49,593 nt of DNA from positions 1 through 49,593 of the forward strand of contig JAQGIK010000044.1 in assembly GCA_028291265.1 (NCBI GenBank), given 5' to 3'. Each line of letters begins with the position of its first letter. Position 1 is the first letter of the stretch. The notes beneath the pieces were generated by a model. The model was not told where the DNA came from. It saw only the letters and a program-made list of their open reading frames with translations, and did no database searches. This DNA is from Caulobacter sp. GTDB taxonomy: Bacteria; Pseudomonadota; Alphaproteobacteria; Caulobacterales; Caulobacteraceae. This document shows, in pieces, positions 24,918 to 35,266 of the stretch. Position numbers and translations under genes: made by a program.

Positions 24918-26552
24918 ATGGGGATTTTCAAGCCTGCAATCATCGCCACGGCCCTGCTGGCCGCGCCGACCCTGGCCCTTGGCCAGGCGCCGGCGGCGCT
25001 TGCCGTCCCCCCAGATCGCACGGCGCAGGTCGACCGCCTGTTCGGCGGCTACGCGAGTATGGAGTCTCCCGGCTGCGCCGTCTCGGCCGCCCAGGACGGC
25101 AAGGTGCTGGTCGAGCGGGCCTATGGCTCGGCCGATCTCGAGCACGATGTGCCGATCACCGTCGCCACGCCCTTCGAGGCCGGCTCGGTCTCCAAGCAGT
25201 TCACCGCCGCCGCCATCCTGCTGCTGGTCCAGGACGGCGAGATCAAGCTCAGCGACGATGTCCGCAAATACCTGCCGGAGCTGCCCGACTACGGCCGCCC
25301 GATCACCATCGACCAGCTGCTCAGCCACACCAGCGGCCTGCGCGACTGGGGCGACCTGGCCTTCTGGCAGGGCTGGCCGCGCACCACCCGGGCCTTCACC
25401 CAGGACGACGTCTTCGACCTGATCCGCCGCCAGAAGGGCCTCAACTACCTGCCCGGCGCCGAGTACGCCTACACCAACAGCGGCTACAACCTGCTGACCG
25501 AGGTGGTGCGCAAGGCCTCCGGACAAAGCCTCGCCGACTTCACGGCGGCCCGCATCTTCAAGCCGCTCGGCATGGCCAGGACCAGCTGGCGCAATGACTT
25601 CCGGCGGATCGTCAAGGGCCGGGCCATCGCCTACGGGCGCTCACTGGACGGCTGGCAGCAGCAGATGCCGTTCGAGGAGGGCTACGGCAACGGCGGCCTG
25701 ATCACCACCGTCGCCGACCTGCAGATCTGGAACGCCGCCCTGGCCTCCCAAAAGCTGGGCGACTTCCTGACCGTCGAGATGCGCCGCCGCGCCAGCCTCA
25801 ACGACGGCACGCGGATCACCTACGCCCGCGGCCTGGTCGTGCAGACCTGGGCCGGCCAGGAGGAGATCAGCCATTCCGGCTCGACCGGCGCCTACCGCGC
25901 CTGGCTCGGCTACTACCCCCGCCAGCGGCTCAGCGTGGCGGTGCTCTGCAACGCCTCGGACGCCAACGCCACGGTGCTGGGCCGCGGCGTGGCGCTGACC
26001 GTCCTGCCCCCTGCCCCGCCCGAGCCCGCCGGCCAGCCCCTGCTCAACCCGGCCGGCCGCGCCGGCCTCTATGTCAACGAGCGGACCGGCCGCACCCTGC
26101 TGCTGGTCGCCGACGCCAATGTCGGCCAAGGCCTGCGGGTGGCCGGCGGCGGACCGCTGTGGCCGCTGACCGGCGACAGCGTGCGCTTCGGCGCCGACGA
26201 ACTGGCCTTCGGCAAGGACGTCCTGACCCAGAAGACCTTCGAGGGCGACCGCTACCTCTACCGCCGCACGCCCCTGTGGCTGCCGACCCAGGCCCAGCAG
26301 GCGGCCTTCGTCGGCCGCTACCGCAGCGACGAGATCGGGGTGACCTACAGTGTCTCGCGCGGCGTGGACGGCCTGATCCTCAAGCTCGAGGACCGCCCGA
26401 CGGTGATCGTGCCGATGAACCCGGTCTACCGCGACGCCTTCAACCTGCGCGGCAACCTCGCCCGCTTCCGCCGCGACGCCAACGGCAAGGTGGTCACCCT
26501 GAGCCTCGGCAGCGGCCGCGTGCGCGACCTGCGCCTCAGGAAGATTGGTTAG
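24918..26552 (+). CDS. class C beta-lactamase-fold serine hydrolase, exported
   Basis: 544 residues. A signal peptide (~1-22, ends ALGQA) is followed by the penicillin-binding fold: SxxK motif SVSK at 90-93, YTN at 185-187 and HSGSTGAY as the third motif. The C-terminal ~170 residues form an extra beta-domain (from [16 protein letters not shown] on), common in this family. Such proteins act as periplasmic D-aminopeptidases, esterases or beta-lactamases; the substrate cannot be assigned. The last 4 bases overlap the end of the converging DAHP synthase gene. Confidence 0.9.
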   Translation: MGIFKPAIIATALLAAPTLALGQAPAALAVPPDRTAQVDRLFGGYASMESPGCAVSAAQDGKVLVERAYGSADLEHDVPITVATPFEAGSVSKQFTAAAILLLVQDGEIKLSDDVRKYLPELPDYGRPITIDQLLSHTSGLRDWGDLAFWQGWPRTTRAFTQDDVFDLIRRQKGLNYLPGAEYAYTNSGYNLLTEVVRKASGQSLADFTAARIFKPLGMARTSWRNDFRRIVKGRAIAYGRSLDGWQQQMPFEEGYGNGGLITTVADLQIWNAALASQKLGDFLTVEMRRRASLNDGTRITYARGLVVQTWAGQEEISHSGSTGAYRAWLGYYPRQRLSVAVLCNASDANATVLGRGVALTVLPPAPPEPAGQPLLNPAGRAGLYVNERTGRTLLLVADANVGQGLRVAGGGPLWPLTGDSVRFGADELAFGKDVLTQKTFEGDRYLYRRTPLWLPTQAQQAAFVGRYRSDEIGVTYSVSRGVDGLILKLEDRPTVIVPMNPVYRDAFNLRGNLARFRRDANGKVVTLSLGSGRVRDLRLRKIG

Positions 26553-27937
26553 CTCGCCGCCCGCAGGTCTTCCGACCTAAGGGCCCGCAGCTTCTCGGCC
26601 ACCAGGAACGACAGCTCCAGCGCCTGTTCGCCGTTGAGGCGCGGGTCGCAGTGGGTGTGGTAGCGGTCGGCGAGATCGCCCTCCGACACCGCCCGGGCGC
26701 CGCCCGTGCATTCGGTGACGTTCTGGCCGGTCATCTCCAGGTGGACGCCGCCCGGGTGGACGCCCTCGGCGCCGGCGATTTCCACGAAGGCGCGGACCTC
26801 GGCCAGGATGCGGTCGAAGGGCCGGGTCTTGTAGCCGTTGTTGGCTTTGAGGGTGTTGCCGTGCATCGGGTCGGTGGACCAGACCACGCTGCGGCCCGAC
26901 TTCTTGGTCGCTTCCATCAGGCGCGGCAGGCGGTCGGCGATCTTCTCGGCCCCGAAGCGGCCGATCGGGGTCAGCCGGCCAGGCTCGTTGGCCGGGTTCA
27001 GGACGTCGATGAGGCGCAACAGGTCGTCGGCCTCCATGGTCGGCCCGCATTTCAGGCCGATGGGGTTCTTCACCCCCTTCATGAAGTGGACATGGGCGCC
27101 GTCCAGCTGGCGGGTGCGCTCGCCGATCCACAGCATGTGGGCGCTGGTGTCGTACCAGTCGCCGCTGGTGCTATCGACGCGGGTCATCGCCTCTTCGTAG
27201 CCCAGCAGCAGGGCCTCGTGGCTGGTGAAGAACTCGACGCGGTGCATCTCCGGATGGGTGTCCGGGGTGACGCCGATGGCGGCCATGAAGGTCAGGCTCT
27301 CACTGATCTTCTCGGCCAGTTCCTTGTAGCGGGCGCCCTGGGGACTGTCGGCGACGAAGCCGAGGGTCCAGCGGTGGATGTTGTAGAGGTCGGCGTAACC
27401 GCCGCCGGCGAAGGCCCGCAGCAGGTTCAGGGTCGAGGACGACTGGCCGTAGGCCTTCAGCAGCCGTTCGGGATCGGGGGCGCGGACGCCGGCCTCGAAC
27501 TCCATGCCGTTGATGTTGTCGCCCCGGTAGGAGGGCATGGTGACGCCGTCGATGGTCTCGATGGGCTCCGAGCGCGGCTTGGCGAACTGGCCGGCGATGC
27601 GGCCGACCTTCACCACCGGCTTGCCGCCGGCGAACGTCAGGACCACGGCCATCTGCAGGATCAGGCGGAAGGTGTCGCGGATGTTGTCGGCCGAGAATTC
27701 CTTGAAGCTCTCGGCGCAGTCGCCGCCCTGCAGCAGGAAGGCCTTGCCCTCGGCGACGTTGCCCAGCAGCGTCTTCAGCCGGCGCGCTTCACCTGCAAAA
27801 ACCAGCGGCGGCATCCGGCGAAGCTCGTCCTCGACCCGCGTCACGGCCCCCGCGTCCGGATAATCGGACGGGATATGCTTGGCGGGTTTGGCTCTCCAGG
27901 ATTGCGGGGTCCAACGCTCGGTCATCGGTCTGCTCAA
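26549..27937 (-). CDS. class II 3-deoxy-7-phosphoheptulonate (DAHP) synthase
   Basis: 462 residues, the normal length for the plant-type class II enzyme. It opens with [20 protein letters not shown] and has [11 protein letters not shown] (metal-ligand cysteine), [36 protein letters not shown] and the final [15 protein letters not shown]. It condenses phosphoenolpyruvate and erythrose-4-phosphate, the first step of the shikimate pathway. It is probably the last gene of the glmU-rpiA-gor transcription unit, 101 bases after gor, which may contain a separate promoter. Erythrose-4-phosphate supply links it loosely to rpiA. Confidence 0.95.
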   Translation of the reverse strand: MSRPMTERWTPQSWRAKPAKHIPSDYPDAGAVTRVEDELRRMPPLVFAGEARRLKTLLGNVAEGKAFLLQGGDCAESFKEFSADNIRDTFRLILQMAVVLTFAGGKPVVKVGRIAGQFAKPRSEPIETIDGVTMPSYRGDNINGMEFEAGVRAPDPERLLKAYGQSSSTLNLLRAFAGGGYADLYNIHRWTLGFVADSPQGARYKELAEKISESLTFMAAIGVTPDTHPEMHRVEFFTSHEALLLGYEEAMTRVDSTSGDWYDTSAHMLWIGERTRQLDGAHVHFMKGVKNPIGLKCGPTMEADDLLRLIDVLNPANEPGRLTPIGRFGAEKIADRLPRLMEATKKSGRSVVWSTDPMHGNTLKANNGYKTRPFDRILAEVRAFVEIAGAEGVHPGGVHLEMTGQNVTECTGGARAVSEGDLADRYHTHCDPRLNGEQALELSFLVAEKLRALRSEDLRAAS

Positions 27938-28038
27938 AGTTCAAATGGATCGGGGCTCATACAGGATGAGCAGGCTACAGGCAAAATAATGCGCGCGGGT
28001 GGCGACAAATCCACGCGTCGCGGAAAAATCATCCCGTA

Positions 28039-29424
28039 TCAGGCGGCAACGCCCATATTCGGGGTCACGTATTTCTCCTTCATGGTCACCAGCTCCTCGG
28101 CCGCCGTCGGGTGGACGGCGCAGGTCGAGTCCCACTGCTGCTTGGTGACGCCCATCTTCACGGCGATGGCGGCCATCTGGATCATCTCGCCGCTGTCGGG
28201 GCCGACGATGTGAACCCCGACCACCTTCTGGTCCTTCGGGTTGACCAGCACCTTCATCAGCATCTGCTCTTCGCCGTGATAGAAGGTGGTCTTCATCGCC
28301 CGGAACACGGCGCGATAGACATCGACCTCGCCGAACGCCTGGCGGGCCTCGAATTCGGTCATCCCGACGGTGCCGATCGGCGGCTGGCTGAACACGGCCG
28401 TGGCCACCATCTCGTGGTCGAAGGTCGTCGGGTTGTCGCGGAACTGGGTCTCGGCGAAGGCGGCGCCCTCGCGGATGGCCACCGGCGTCAGGTTGATGCG
28501 GTCGGTGACGTCGCCGACGGCGAAGATGTTGTCGACATTGGTCTTCGACCACTCGTCGACGGCGATGGCGCCCTTGTCGTTGAGCTTCACCCCGGCCGCT
28601 TCCAGCCCCAGGCCCTTCACATAGGGCTCGCGGCCGGTGGCGAACATTACCTGCTCGGTGGTCAGCTTCAGGTCGTTGGTCAGGCAGCTGAGCAGGCCGT
28701 CGGCGGTCTTCTCGATGCTGGTGTGCTGGGTGCCCAGCACCACCCGGATGCCGCGGCGCTCCATCTCGCGGGTCAGGTGGATGCGGACGTCGTCGTCGAA
28801 GCCGCGCAGGATGTTGGGGCCGCGGTAGAGCAGTGTCGTCTCGACCCCGAGGCCCGCGAAGATGCCGGCGAACTCGACGGCGATGTAGCCGCCACCGACC
28901 ACCATGATCGACTTGGGCAGCGTCTCCAGATGGAAGGCCTCGTCGGAGGTGATCGCATGCTCGATGCCCGGCACATCCAGCGGCACGGTCGGCCGGCCGC
29001 CGGTGGCGATGAGGATCTTGTCGGCCGTCACCGTCATGTCCTTGCCGACGATCTCGACGGTGTGGGCGTCCTTGAGCACGGCGCGGGCGTGGACCAACTC
29101 GGCCCCGGCCTTGGCCAGGTTGGCGACATAGATGCCCGACAGCCGGGCGATCTCGACATCCTTGGCCTCGATGAACCGCTTCCAGTCGAAGGTCGCCTCG
29201 GGGATGGTCCAGCCGAAGCCCTGCGCCACCTTGATCTGGTTCGACACCTCGCTGGCGTAGACCATGAACTTCTTGGGCACGCAGCCGCGGATCACGCAGG
29301 TGCCGCCGACCCGCGACTCCTCGGCCACCGCCACCTTGGCGCCGCTCATCGCGCTCAAGCGGGCGGCCCGCACGCCGCCGCTGCCGGCGCCGATGACGAA
29401 GAGGTCGTAGTCGTACTTGGCCAT
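28039..29424 (-). CDS. gor: glutathione-disulfide reductase
   Basis: 461 residues. FAD-binding VIGAGSGG at 10-17, the redox-active disulfide C43-VIRG-C48 in GGTCVIRGCVPKK, a second Rossmann motif VVGGGYIAVEFAG, the ATG(R)EP motif and a C-terminal HPTAAEE with the catalytic base His. The CVIRGC variant instead of CVNVGC is usual in alphaproteobacteria. It reduces oxidised glutathione with NADPH; a glutathione peroxidase gene elsewhere in the window could use its product. It starts 43 bases after rpiA. Confidence 0.94.
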   Translation of the reverse strand: MAKYDYDLFVIGAGSGGVRAARLSAMSGAKVAVAEESRVGGTCVIRGCVPKKFMVYASEVSNQIKVAQGFGWTIPEATFDWKRFIEAKDVEIARLSGIYVANLAKAGAELVHARAVLKDAHTVEIVGKDMTVTADKILIATGGRPTVPLDVPGIEHAITSDEAFHLETLPKSIMVVGGGYIAVEFAGIFAGLGVETTLLYRGPNILRGFDDDVRIHLTREMERRGIRVVLGTQHTSIEKTADGLLSCLTNDLKLTTEQVMFATGREPYVKGLGLEAAGVKLNDKGAIAVDEWSKTNVDNIFAVGDVTDRINLTPVAIREGAAFAETQFRDNPTTFDHEMVATAVFSQPPIGTVGMTEFEARQAFGEVDVYRAVFRAMKTTFYHGEEQMLMKVLVNPKDQKVVGVHIVGPDSGEMIQMAAIAVKMGVTKQQWDSTCAVHPTAAEELVTMKEKYVTPNMGVAA

Positions 29425-29467
29425 GGCGGCGAAGATCTCCGGAAGATGCGTCGGTATATCTAGGTAT

Positions 29468-30148
29468 TCAGGGGTGCAGCCGCACCACGCCCTGGTCAGT
29501 GCCGATCAGCGCCTCGTCGGCGAGATCGAGGAACAGGCCGTGATCGACCACGCCGGTCACCGATTTGAGGGCTTCGGCCAGGGCCGCAGGGTGCTCGATC
29601 TTCCCGGACGCCATGTCGTAGATCAGGTTGCCGCCATCGGTGATGGTCAGTCCCCGCTCCGACCGGCGCGGACGCGGCGGCGGCAGGTCGAACTCGGCGG
29701 CGATGTCGGCCAGCCGCTGGCCGGTATGGACATGCCCGAACCGCACCACCTCGACCGGCAGCGGGAATTTGCCCAGCACCGTCACCTGCTTGGCGGCGTC
29801 GGCGATGACCACGCAGCGGCGCGAGGCCTCCCAGACCAGCTTCTCGCGCAGCAGGGCCGCCCCGCCGCCCTTGATCAGCGACAGGCCGGGCCCGACCTCG
29901 TCGGCCCCGTCGACGGTCAGGTCGACCCGTTTCACGTCGTCCAGCCCGACGATGGCGATGCCCAGCTCCCGGGCCAGGTCGGCCGTGGCGTCCGAGGTCG
30001 GCACCCCCTTGATGTCGAGCCCGCGCGCCGCCAGCGCCTTGACGAACCAGGCGGCCGTTGAGCCGGTGCCTAGGCCGACGACCATGCCGGCCTCGACCAG
30101 CTCGGCGGCCGCCTCGCCGGCGGCCTGCTTCTGCGCGTCCGCCGTCAC
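29468..30148 (-). CDS. rpiA: ribose-5-phosphate isomerase A
   Basis: 226 residues, the normal RpiA size. Signature motifs are GMVVGLGTGSTAAWFV (phosphate binding), DGADEVGPGLSLIKGGGAALLREK and a late GLFLDLADEALIG. It interconverts ribulose-5-phosphate and ribose-5-phosphate in the pentose phosphate pathway. Its start overlaps the stop of the upstream small exported-protein gene by 4 bases (translational coupling). Confidence 0.95.
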   Translation of the reverse strand: MTADAQKQAAGEAAAELVEAGMVVGLGTGSTAAWFVKALAARGLDIKGVPTSDATADLARELGIAIVGLDDVKRVDLTVDGADEVGPGLSLIKGGGAALLREKLVWEASRRCVVIADAAKQVTVLGKFPLPVEVVRFGHVHTGQRLADIAAEFDLPPPRPRRSERGLTITDGGNLIYDMASGKIEHPAALAEALKSVTGVVDHGLFLDLADEALIGTDQGVVRLHP

Positions 30149-30504
30149 GGGGCGTCCCCGCTGCGCATGATGCTCAAGGTGACCACTGCGCCCTTGCTGT
30201 CCTGCACCGAGAGACTGCAGGTGCTGATCGTCATGGGCGCTGGCTCCGCGACGTCCATGATCATGGCCGAGAGAATGAACGTCCGGTCGCCATGGACCTT
30301 CCGAAGGACCCGCATGGCCTTGGCCCCAAACGTTTTATCGACCTCGGCGGCCTGATAGCCCAGCGCTTCCCCGGCCGCCAGCGACTGCTCATAGGCGCCG
30401 CCTGTGTCGAAGCAAAGCCGCCTGAACTCTGTCATCTGATCGACCTCGCCCGCCGGCGCGGAGCCGGCGAGAAAGGCCGCAATCAAGAGGGCGCCCGTCG
30501 TCAA
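30145..30504 (-). CDS. small exported protein, 119 aa, related to two upstream genes
   Basis: A signal-peptide-like start (MTTGALLIAAFLAGSAPAGE) leads into FRRLCFDTGGAYEQSLAAGEALGY. This matches the N-terminal module of the two upstream exported proteins, with a conserved Cys and a following A-x-x-x-G-(F/Y) turn. A second cysteine lies in STCSLSV. The C-terminal half of the longer paralogues is missing or diverged. ATGA-type overlaps (4 bases) join it to the upstream gene and to rpiA. The function is unknown. Confidence 0.65.
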   Translation of the reverse strand: MTTGALLIAAFLAGSAPAGEVDQMTEFRRLCFDTGGAYEQSLAAGEALGYQAAEVDKTFGAKAMRVLRKVHGDRTFILSAMIMDVAEPAPMTISTCSLSVQDSKGAVVTLSIMRSGDAP

Positions 30505-31058
30505 AAGATCGGCTTCGCGTTGGTGACGGTCACGCCGGTCTTGCCCTCGGCCTGCTCGATCTGCAGCAGGGCGTAGCCGCCGCCCTTCAGGGCCGCCAGC
30601 GTCGCCGCCTCGTCGCCGGACGCGATCGCGGTCCGCTTGCCGTTGCGCTCGTAGAAGAAGTAGGCCGTCTTGGCCTCGCCCATGCTGGCCGCCGGCATGC
30701 CCGCCCAGCGGCGCGCCGCGTCGGCGCTGGTGGTGCCGATGTCGACGCCGGTGATGCTGCAGCTGCTCATGTTCTGGCCGGGCGTATCGCCGGCCTTGGC
30801 GGTCGCGAAGGTTCCCACCACCGCCGCCCAGGTCTGCCCGTCGACCTGTTTGGTCATGGCGACCATGGTGTCGACGCCCTCGGGCTTGGCGATGGTGACC
30901 TCGGCAAAGCCCCGCGCCTTGGCCGCCGCGATGGCCGCCGTCGGGTTGGCCTGGGTCGGCGCGCAGATCGCCATATACTCGTCGATCAGCTTGGGACTGG
31001 CGGCCTGGGCCGCCATCGGAAACGCCAGCAAAGCAGTCGCCAACATCAAAGCGCGCAT
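30501..31058 (-). CDS. small exported protein, 185 aa, paralogue of neighbours
   Basis: From the ATG at 31058 it has a signal peptide (LLAFPMAAQAAS). The mature protein has an early Cys (MAICAPTQ), a mid Cys in SSCSITGVD, then RRWAGMP and FFYERNGKRTAI followed by an LKGGGYALLQIE end. The upstream gene has the same elements in the same order ([33 protein letters not shown]), so the two are tandem paralogues. A longer frame to 31598 overlaps that gene and is rejected. The function is unknown; probably periplasmic. Confidence 0.7.
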   Translation of the reverse strand: MRALMLATALLAFPMAAQAASPKLIDEYMAICAPTQANPTAAIAAAKARGFAEVTIAKPEGVDTMVAMTKQVDGQTWAAVVGTFATAKAGDTPGQNMSSCSITGVDIGTTSADAARRWAGMPAASMGEAKTAYFFYERNGKRTAIASGDEAATLAALKGGGYALLQIEQAEGKTGVTVTNAKPIF

Positions 31059-31141
31059 CGGTCTTCCCCCATCTGTTTGGTTCCTGGACGCATCCTGAAC
31101 GCCCGAACGCGCGCCGCCCAGCCCTGTTTGAGGGGGAGCGA

Positions 31142-31705
31142 TCACGGCGCCGGGCTCGCGAAGACCAGGGCCGCCAGCTTGCCGCCCGCCGCGTCGGCGA
31201 CCGCCAGGGTCCAGAAGCCGCCGTCCTGCATGGCGGCGGCCAGGCTGGCCTCGGCCCTCGGCACCACGGTGCGTTTGCCGTCCTTCTCGACGAACTGGAG
31301 GTTGGTCCGTTCGCCCTCCGCCGCCTTCGGCAGCCCGAGCCAGGCGCGAAGCTCGGTCTCCGCCGCCCCGCTGGCGTCCGGCCCGGAGACCGTGCAGGCG
31401 CGGATGCGCTGCGGCGCCGGAACCGGCGCCTTGCTGTCGACGCGGTCGGCGAGCAACACCGACCACAGCACGTCGCCGACCTGGCTTTCGTACTTGCGGA
31501 TGCCCTTGAGCGCGTCGTCGGGCGTCGTCACCTCGACATAGCCCGCCCCCTCCAGCCCTTCCGTCGCCTTGTCGAAATCGGCGCGGTTGCCCAGGCACAC
31601 CCGGTCGAAGATCTGGCCGAGCGGGGTGGAGAACTTCTGCGCCGCCTGGGCCGGGGTCAGAAGGCAGGCGCTGGCGAGCAGGCCAAGGAGGACAATCCGC
31701 TTCAT
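31142..31705 (-). CDS. small exported protein, 187 aa, paralogue of neighbours
   Basis: Signal peptide [21 protein letters not shown], then [12 protein letters not shown] with the conserved cysteine and a second cysteine in RACTVSGPD. It shares its layout with the 185-residue neighbour. Its start overlaps the glmU stop by 4 bases, so it is translationally coupled to glmU. The function is unknown. The link with cell-wall precursor synthesis may be only positional. Confidence 0.72.
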   Translation of the reverse strand: MKRIVLLGLLASACLLTPAQAAQKFSTPLGQIFDRVCLGNRADFDKATEGLEGAGYVEVTTPDDALKGIRKYESQVGDVLWSVLLADRVDSKAPVPAPQRIRACTVSGPDASGAAETELRAWLGLPKAAEGERTNLQFVEKDGKRTVVPRAEASLAAAMQDGGFWTLAVADAAGGKLAALVFASPAP

Positions 31706-33039
31706 TTCGCCGCCTTCGCGCGCAGTTTCGCCGCCCGGAACCGCGCCGCCCAGCCGGGCTTGGCCTCCTGTGGCGGCCGGGTCAGGGCCAGGGCGTCGTC
31801 CTCGACGTCGCGGGTGATCACCGAGCCCGAGCCGGTCATCGCCCCGGCCCCGATGCTGACCGGGGCCACCAGGCTGGAGTTGGAGCCGATGAAGGCCCCC
31901 GCCCCGACATGGGTGTCGTATTTGTCGAAGCCGTCGTAGTTGCAGAAGATGACGCCGGCCCCGATGTTGGCCTTCTCGCCGACCGTGCCGTCGCCCAGAT
32001 AGGCGAGATGGTTGGCCTTGGCCCCCGCGCCGACTTTCACCTTCTTCACCTCAACGAAGTTGCCGATATGGGCGTTCTCGCCGATGTCGGCGCCGGGCCT
32101 GAGGCGGGCGTAAGGCCCGATGATGGCGCCGGGCCGCACCACGGCGCCCTCGACATGGCTGAAGGCGCGGATGACGGCGCCGGCCTCGATCACCGCCCCC
32201 GGACCGAACACGACATTGGGCTCGATCACCGCCCCGCCGGCGATCTGCGTATCCCACGACAGCCAGACGGTGGCCGGCGCGACCATGGTCACACCCTCGG
32301 CCATCAGCTCATTTCGCCGCCGCTGCTGCCAGTACCACTCGGCCCGCGCCACCCCGGCCTGGTCGTCGGCGCCCATGACCGCCAGTTCGCTGGCCAGGGC
32401 GACCCCGACCCGGGCCCCGTCGCTGTTGGCCAGGCCGACGATGCCGGTGATGTAGTACTCGGACTTGACGTTGTCGTTGTCGACCCGGCCCAGCCAGTCG
32501 AACAGCGGCCCGGCCGGCCCGACCAGCATGCCGCTGTAGCAGACCCCCACCGCCAGCTCCTGCGCCGTCGCATCGCGCGCCTCGACGATGCGCAGCAGCC
32601 GCCCGTCGGCGTCCTGGATCATCCGGCCGTAGAGGGCCGCGTCGGCCGGCTCGAAGGCCAGCATGGTCAGCTCGCCGGTCCCGAACAGCGGCTCCAGGTC
32701 GGCGGCGGTCAGCAGCGGGCAGTCGGCGTTGGTGACCAGCACCTCGCCCTCGAACCCGGCCAGAGCCTCCTTCGCGCAGAGCACCGCATGGGCCGTGCCC
32801 ATCGGCGGATCCTGGATGGCCACCGCGCCCTCGCCCAGCCGCGCCTTCACATGCGCCGTCACCGCCGGGCTGTGGGTCCCGCAGACGACCACGATCCGCT
32901 CGCAGCCGGCGCCCTGGGCGGCATCGATGGCGCGGTCCAGCATGGTGCGGCCGCCCACCCTGTGCAGCACCTTGGGGGTCGGCGACTTCATTCGCGTTCC
33001 CTGGCCGGCGGCCATGATCACGGCGGCGCGCTTGCTCAT
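31702..33039 (-). CDS. glmU: bifunctional GlmU (GlcNAc-1-P uridylyltransferase / GlcN-1-P acetyltransferase)
   Basis: 445 residues from the ATG at 33039; an upstream frame to 33321 runs into the divergent phosphatase and is rejected. The uridylyltransferase domain (1-~225) has [26 protein letters not shown] and YYITGIVG. The C-terminal acetyltransferase (~250-430) is a left-handed beta-helix of hexapeptide repeats with [20 protein letters not shown]. The product UDP-GlcNAc feeds peptidoglycan and lipid A. It leads the operon with three small exported genes and rpiA. Confidence 0.95.
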   Translation of the reverse strand: MSKRAAVIMAAGQGTRMKSPTPKVLHRVGGRTMLDRAIDAAQGAGCERIVVVCGTHSPAVTAHVKARLGEGAVAIQDPPMGTAHAVLCAKEALAGFEGEVLVTNADCPLLTAADLEPLFGTGELTMLAFEPADAALYGRMIQDADGRLLRIVEARDATAQELAVGVCYSGMLVGPAGPLFDWLGRVDNDNVKSEYYITGIVGLANSDGARVGVALASELAVMGADDQAGVARAEWYWQQRRRNELMAEGVTMVAPATVWLSWDTQIAGGAVIEPNVVFGPGAVIEAGAVIRAFSHVEGAVVRPGAIIGPYARLRPGADIGENAHIGNFVEVKKVKVGAGAKANHLAYLGDGTVGEKANIGAGVIFCNYDGFDKYDTHVGAGAFIGSNSSLVAPVSIGAGAMTGSGSVITRDVEDDALALTRPPQEAKPGWAARFRAAKLRAKAAK

Positions 33040-33096
33040 CGAGTCGTCCTGGAAGCCCGTTGCATTGCATAGCGGTTTAGCCGAAAGCCCGCAGGG

Positions 33097-33807
33097 ATGC
33101 ATAACCCGAATGACCTTGCCGGCTGGACGATCGTCTTCGATCTCGACGGCACCCTGATCGAAACCGCCCCCGACCTGGCCGGCGCCCTGACCACCCTGCT
33201 GATCGAGGAGGGCCTCGAGCCCCCGCCCTATGAGAAGCTGCGCACCCTGATCGGCCGCGGCGGCCGCTGGATGACCCAGCAGGCGCTGGAGCTTGCTGGT
33301 CATCTCCCGACCACCACCCAACTCGACCGCCTGTTCGAGCGCATGCTGGTCCTCTACCTCGCCCGCATCGCCGACGAGAGCCGACCCTTCCCCGGCGCGG
33401 TGGAGGCCATGGACGCCCTGACGGCCCGCGGGGCGACCCTGGCGGTCTGCACCAACAAGCGGACCAGCCTTTCAATTCCGCTCTTCGACGCCCTCGGCCT
33501 GACCTCGCGATTCGCCGCCATCATCGGCGCCGACCTCGCCCCGGCTCCCAAGCCCGACCCGCGCCACCTGCTCATGACCATCGCCGAGGCCGGCGGCGAT
33601 CCGGCCCGGTCGATCCTGGTCGGCGACACCGAAAGCGACACGATGGCGGCCCGCGCGGCCGGCCTTCCCTGCATCGTCACCGACTTCGGCTACAGCCAGA
33701 CCCCGGCCGCCGAGCTGGGTGGCGCGGCGGTGATCAGCCACTTCGACGAGCTTGCCGCCGTGGTCACAGACCTTGCCGCTTGCGCCGCTCCGGCCGGCTC
33801 GCTATAG
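33097..33807 (+). CDS. gph: HAD-family phosphatase, phosphoglycolate phosphatase-like
   Basis: 236 residues. Motif I FDLDGTL (nucleophile Asp15, Asp17) is followed by a helical cap, motif II TNK, motif III K in PKPDPRHL and motif [10 protein letters not shown]. The start and cap match Gph phosphoglycolate phosphatases, which clear 2-phosphoglycolate. It is divergent from glmU with only 57 bases between starts, so the promoters overlap. Substrate is inferred by family. Confidence 0.85.
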   Translation: MHNPNDLAGWTIVFDLDGTLIETAPDLAGALTTLLIEEGLEPPPYEKLRTLIGRGGRWMTQQALELAGHLPTTTQLDRLFERMLVLYLARIADESRPFPGAVEAMDALTARGATLAVCTNKRTSLSIPLFDALGLTSRFAAIIGADLAPAPKPDPRHLLMTIAEAGGDPARSILVGDTESDTMAARAAGLPCIVTDFGYSQTPAAELGGAAVISHFDELAAVVTDLAACAAPAGSL

Positions 33808-33824
33808 ACCCCGCCTCCCAAGAT

Positions 33825-33899
33825 GGATGCGTAGCTCAGCGGGAGAGCACCTCGTTCACACCGAGGGGGTCACAGGTTCAATCCCTGTCGCATCCACCA
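33825..33899 (+). tRNA. tRNA-Val (anticodon CAC)
   Basis: A 75-base cloverleaf: acceptor GGATGCG pairs with CGCATCC; the D-arm is GCTCAGCGGGAGAGC; the anticodon stem CCTCG/CGAGG encloses TTCACAC, giving anticodon CAC; the T-arm is ACAGG/CCTGT with loop TTCAATC. CCA is encoded. It reads GTG valine codons. There is no integrase or repeated 3' end nearby, so no sign of use as an attachment site. Confidence 0.96.
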
Positions 33900-33916
33900 T
33901 TTTCCCTCATGCCAAA

Positions 33917-35110
33917 TCACTCGTCACGCCGTCTCGGCGGACGTTCGGCGCGGAAGACGATGACGCCGTCGTAGAAGTCGGCCCAGCGCGCGCTGACCTG
34001 TTTGTGGTCGTCGACAACGGCGCCGGGCGAGATTCCCTCCAAGGCCAGGACGCTCGGGCCGAGATAGACCACGTCGCGGCGTCCGTCGCTCAGCGCCCGC
34101 GCCTCCAGGGAATCGGCCGGAGCGGCCGGAATTTCATGAGCCGTCCGGACGCCCCAGCGAAACGACCCCGACGCCGCCGTGAAGCCCACGACAAAGGCCT
34201 GGTTTCCGTAAGCCTGATGAACCAGGCTTCCGAGGTTCGGCGCGAAGCCGCTCAGCCCGACGGCCTTCTCGACATGGGCGTTGGCGCTCCAGACGATGAC
34301 CTTGGATCCCGGCGGAAGTCGGCCGGTCAGCCATTGCAGGGTCCGGAACATCGAGCGGTCACGGTCCGCGAGCCGCTGCGGCCCGGTCAACCGGTCGCGG
34401 GCCGTGGCGCGCTCCATGGCCGAGAGGATCTGCTGGAGCTCGGGTCGACGGGTCAGGTCGGCTTCCCGGTCCGCAGCGCCGCGGATTTCGCCAAGGCATT
34501 GGGTGACGCGAAGACGCGCCGCCTCGTCGTACGGCGCCTCGCGGGGATAGTCCGACCAGATGCGCTGCCGGAGCAGTTTCGCGCATGCCTCCCGCCGGTC
34601 GTCCGACAACAGGGCGGCCAGCTCGACGGGCATGCGCTCAAGCGAATAGAACATGCCCCGGATGCCAAGCTGATCGTCGAGGCCGCCGAGCACCACCCGG
34701 CCCGCGGCCGCCCTTGGCTGAAGAAACGCGATGAGGGCCGTGGTCTCCTCGTTCTGGTTCCAGAGGCCGCCGATGGCCGACGAGACCATCTCCGGCGTCA
34801 CCGCACCGCCCTCGCGCTGTTGCCGGGAGATCTCCAGAAAATCGTAGGTGCTGGCCTCGAAGAACACCGCGTCGAAGCCGCAAGACTGGACCAGCCGTTG
34901 CACGAGGTCGGATTTGAACCCGTTCGTCCGGCCATCGCCGTGGAATCCGTTCTCGCCAAGCAGGACGAGCTTCCTGCCGCAAAGGTCGCGGACGGCGGCG
35001 TCCAGCGCGCGGCGCTCCTGGGCCTGCTCGGCCCGTCGATCGGCGGCCGGCGACGCGGTCGCCTGCGTCGCCATGGACAGCGCAAGCAGGACGACAAGCA
35101 GTCCCTTCAC
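33917..35110 (-). CDS. erythromycin esterase-like family protein, exported
   Basis: 397 residues from the GTG at 35110, with GGGAG 8 bases upstream; a much longer frame would cover a divergent gene. A signal peptide (LLVVLLALSMATQATAS) is followed by the family motifs: LGENGFHGDGRTNGFKSDLV, FDAVFFEASTYDFLE, GGLWNQNEETTALIAFLQ, VVLGGLDDQLG and IVWSANAHVEK. The Glu/His pairs match the active site of the EreA/ChaN-like fold. The family includes macrolide esterases, but many members have unknown substrates; macrolide resistance should not be assumed. Confidence 0.82.
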   Translation of the reverse strand: MKGLLVVLLALSMATQATASPAADRRAEQAQERRALDAAVRDLCGRKLVLLGENGFHGDGRTNGFKSDLVQRLVQSCGFDAVFFEASTYDFLEISRQQREGGAVTPEMVSSAIGGLWNQNEETTALIAFLQPRAAAGRVVLGGLDDQLGIRGMFYSLERMPVELAALLSDDRREACAKLLRQRIWSDYPREAPYDEAARLRVTQCLGEIRGAADREADLTRRPELQQILSAMERATARDRLTGPQRLADRDRSMFRTLQWLTGRLPPGSKVIVWSANAHVEKAVGLSGFAPNLGSLVHQAYGNQAFVVGFTAASGSFRWGVRTAHEIPAAPADSLEARALSDGRRDVVYLGPSVLALEGISPGAVVDDHKQVSARWADFYDGVIVFRAERPPRRRDE

Positions 35111-35266
35111 GTCAGCGACTCCCGACCGGTGATCGCCCGAGAGAAACACTGGCGCCGACCGCTGTCGAGCGATCCCCGCCCCAATCGCCGCAGCGACGCA
35201 ACGCCGCGTTCCCAGGCGCCGCGTGTCCGCGTAACAATGCTCTCCGGATTGGAGAGGGGACCCACG

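Noticed and set aside
26159..28213. 684-residue plus-strand frame opposite the DAHP synthase
   Set aside because: Shadow of the serine hydrolase and DAHP synthase genes; low-complexity sequence.
33825..33899. tRNA-Val as a mobile-element attachment site
   Set aside because: No integrase, phage genes or duplicated tRNA 3' end within the flanking 2 kb.
33752..35266. Plus-strand frame running through the tRNA-Val and opposite the esterase-like gene
   Set aside because: It crosses the tRNA and only the last ~103 codons look protein-like, so only 35267-35578 is kept.
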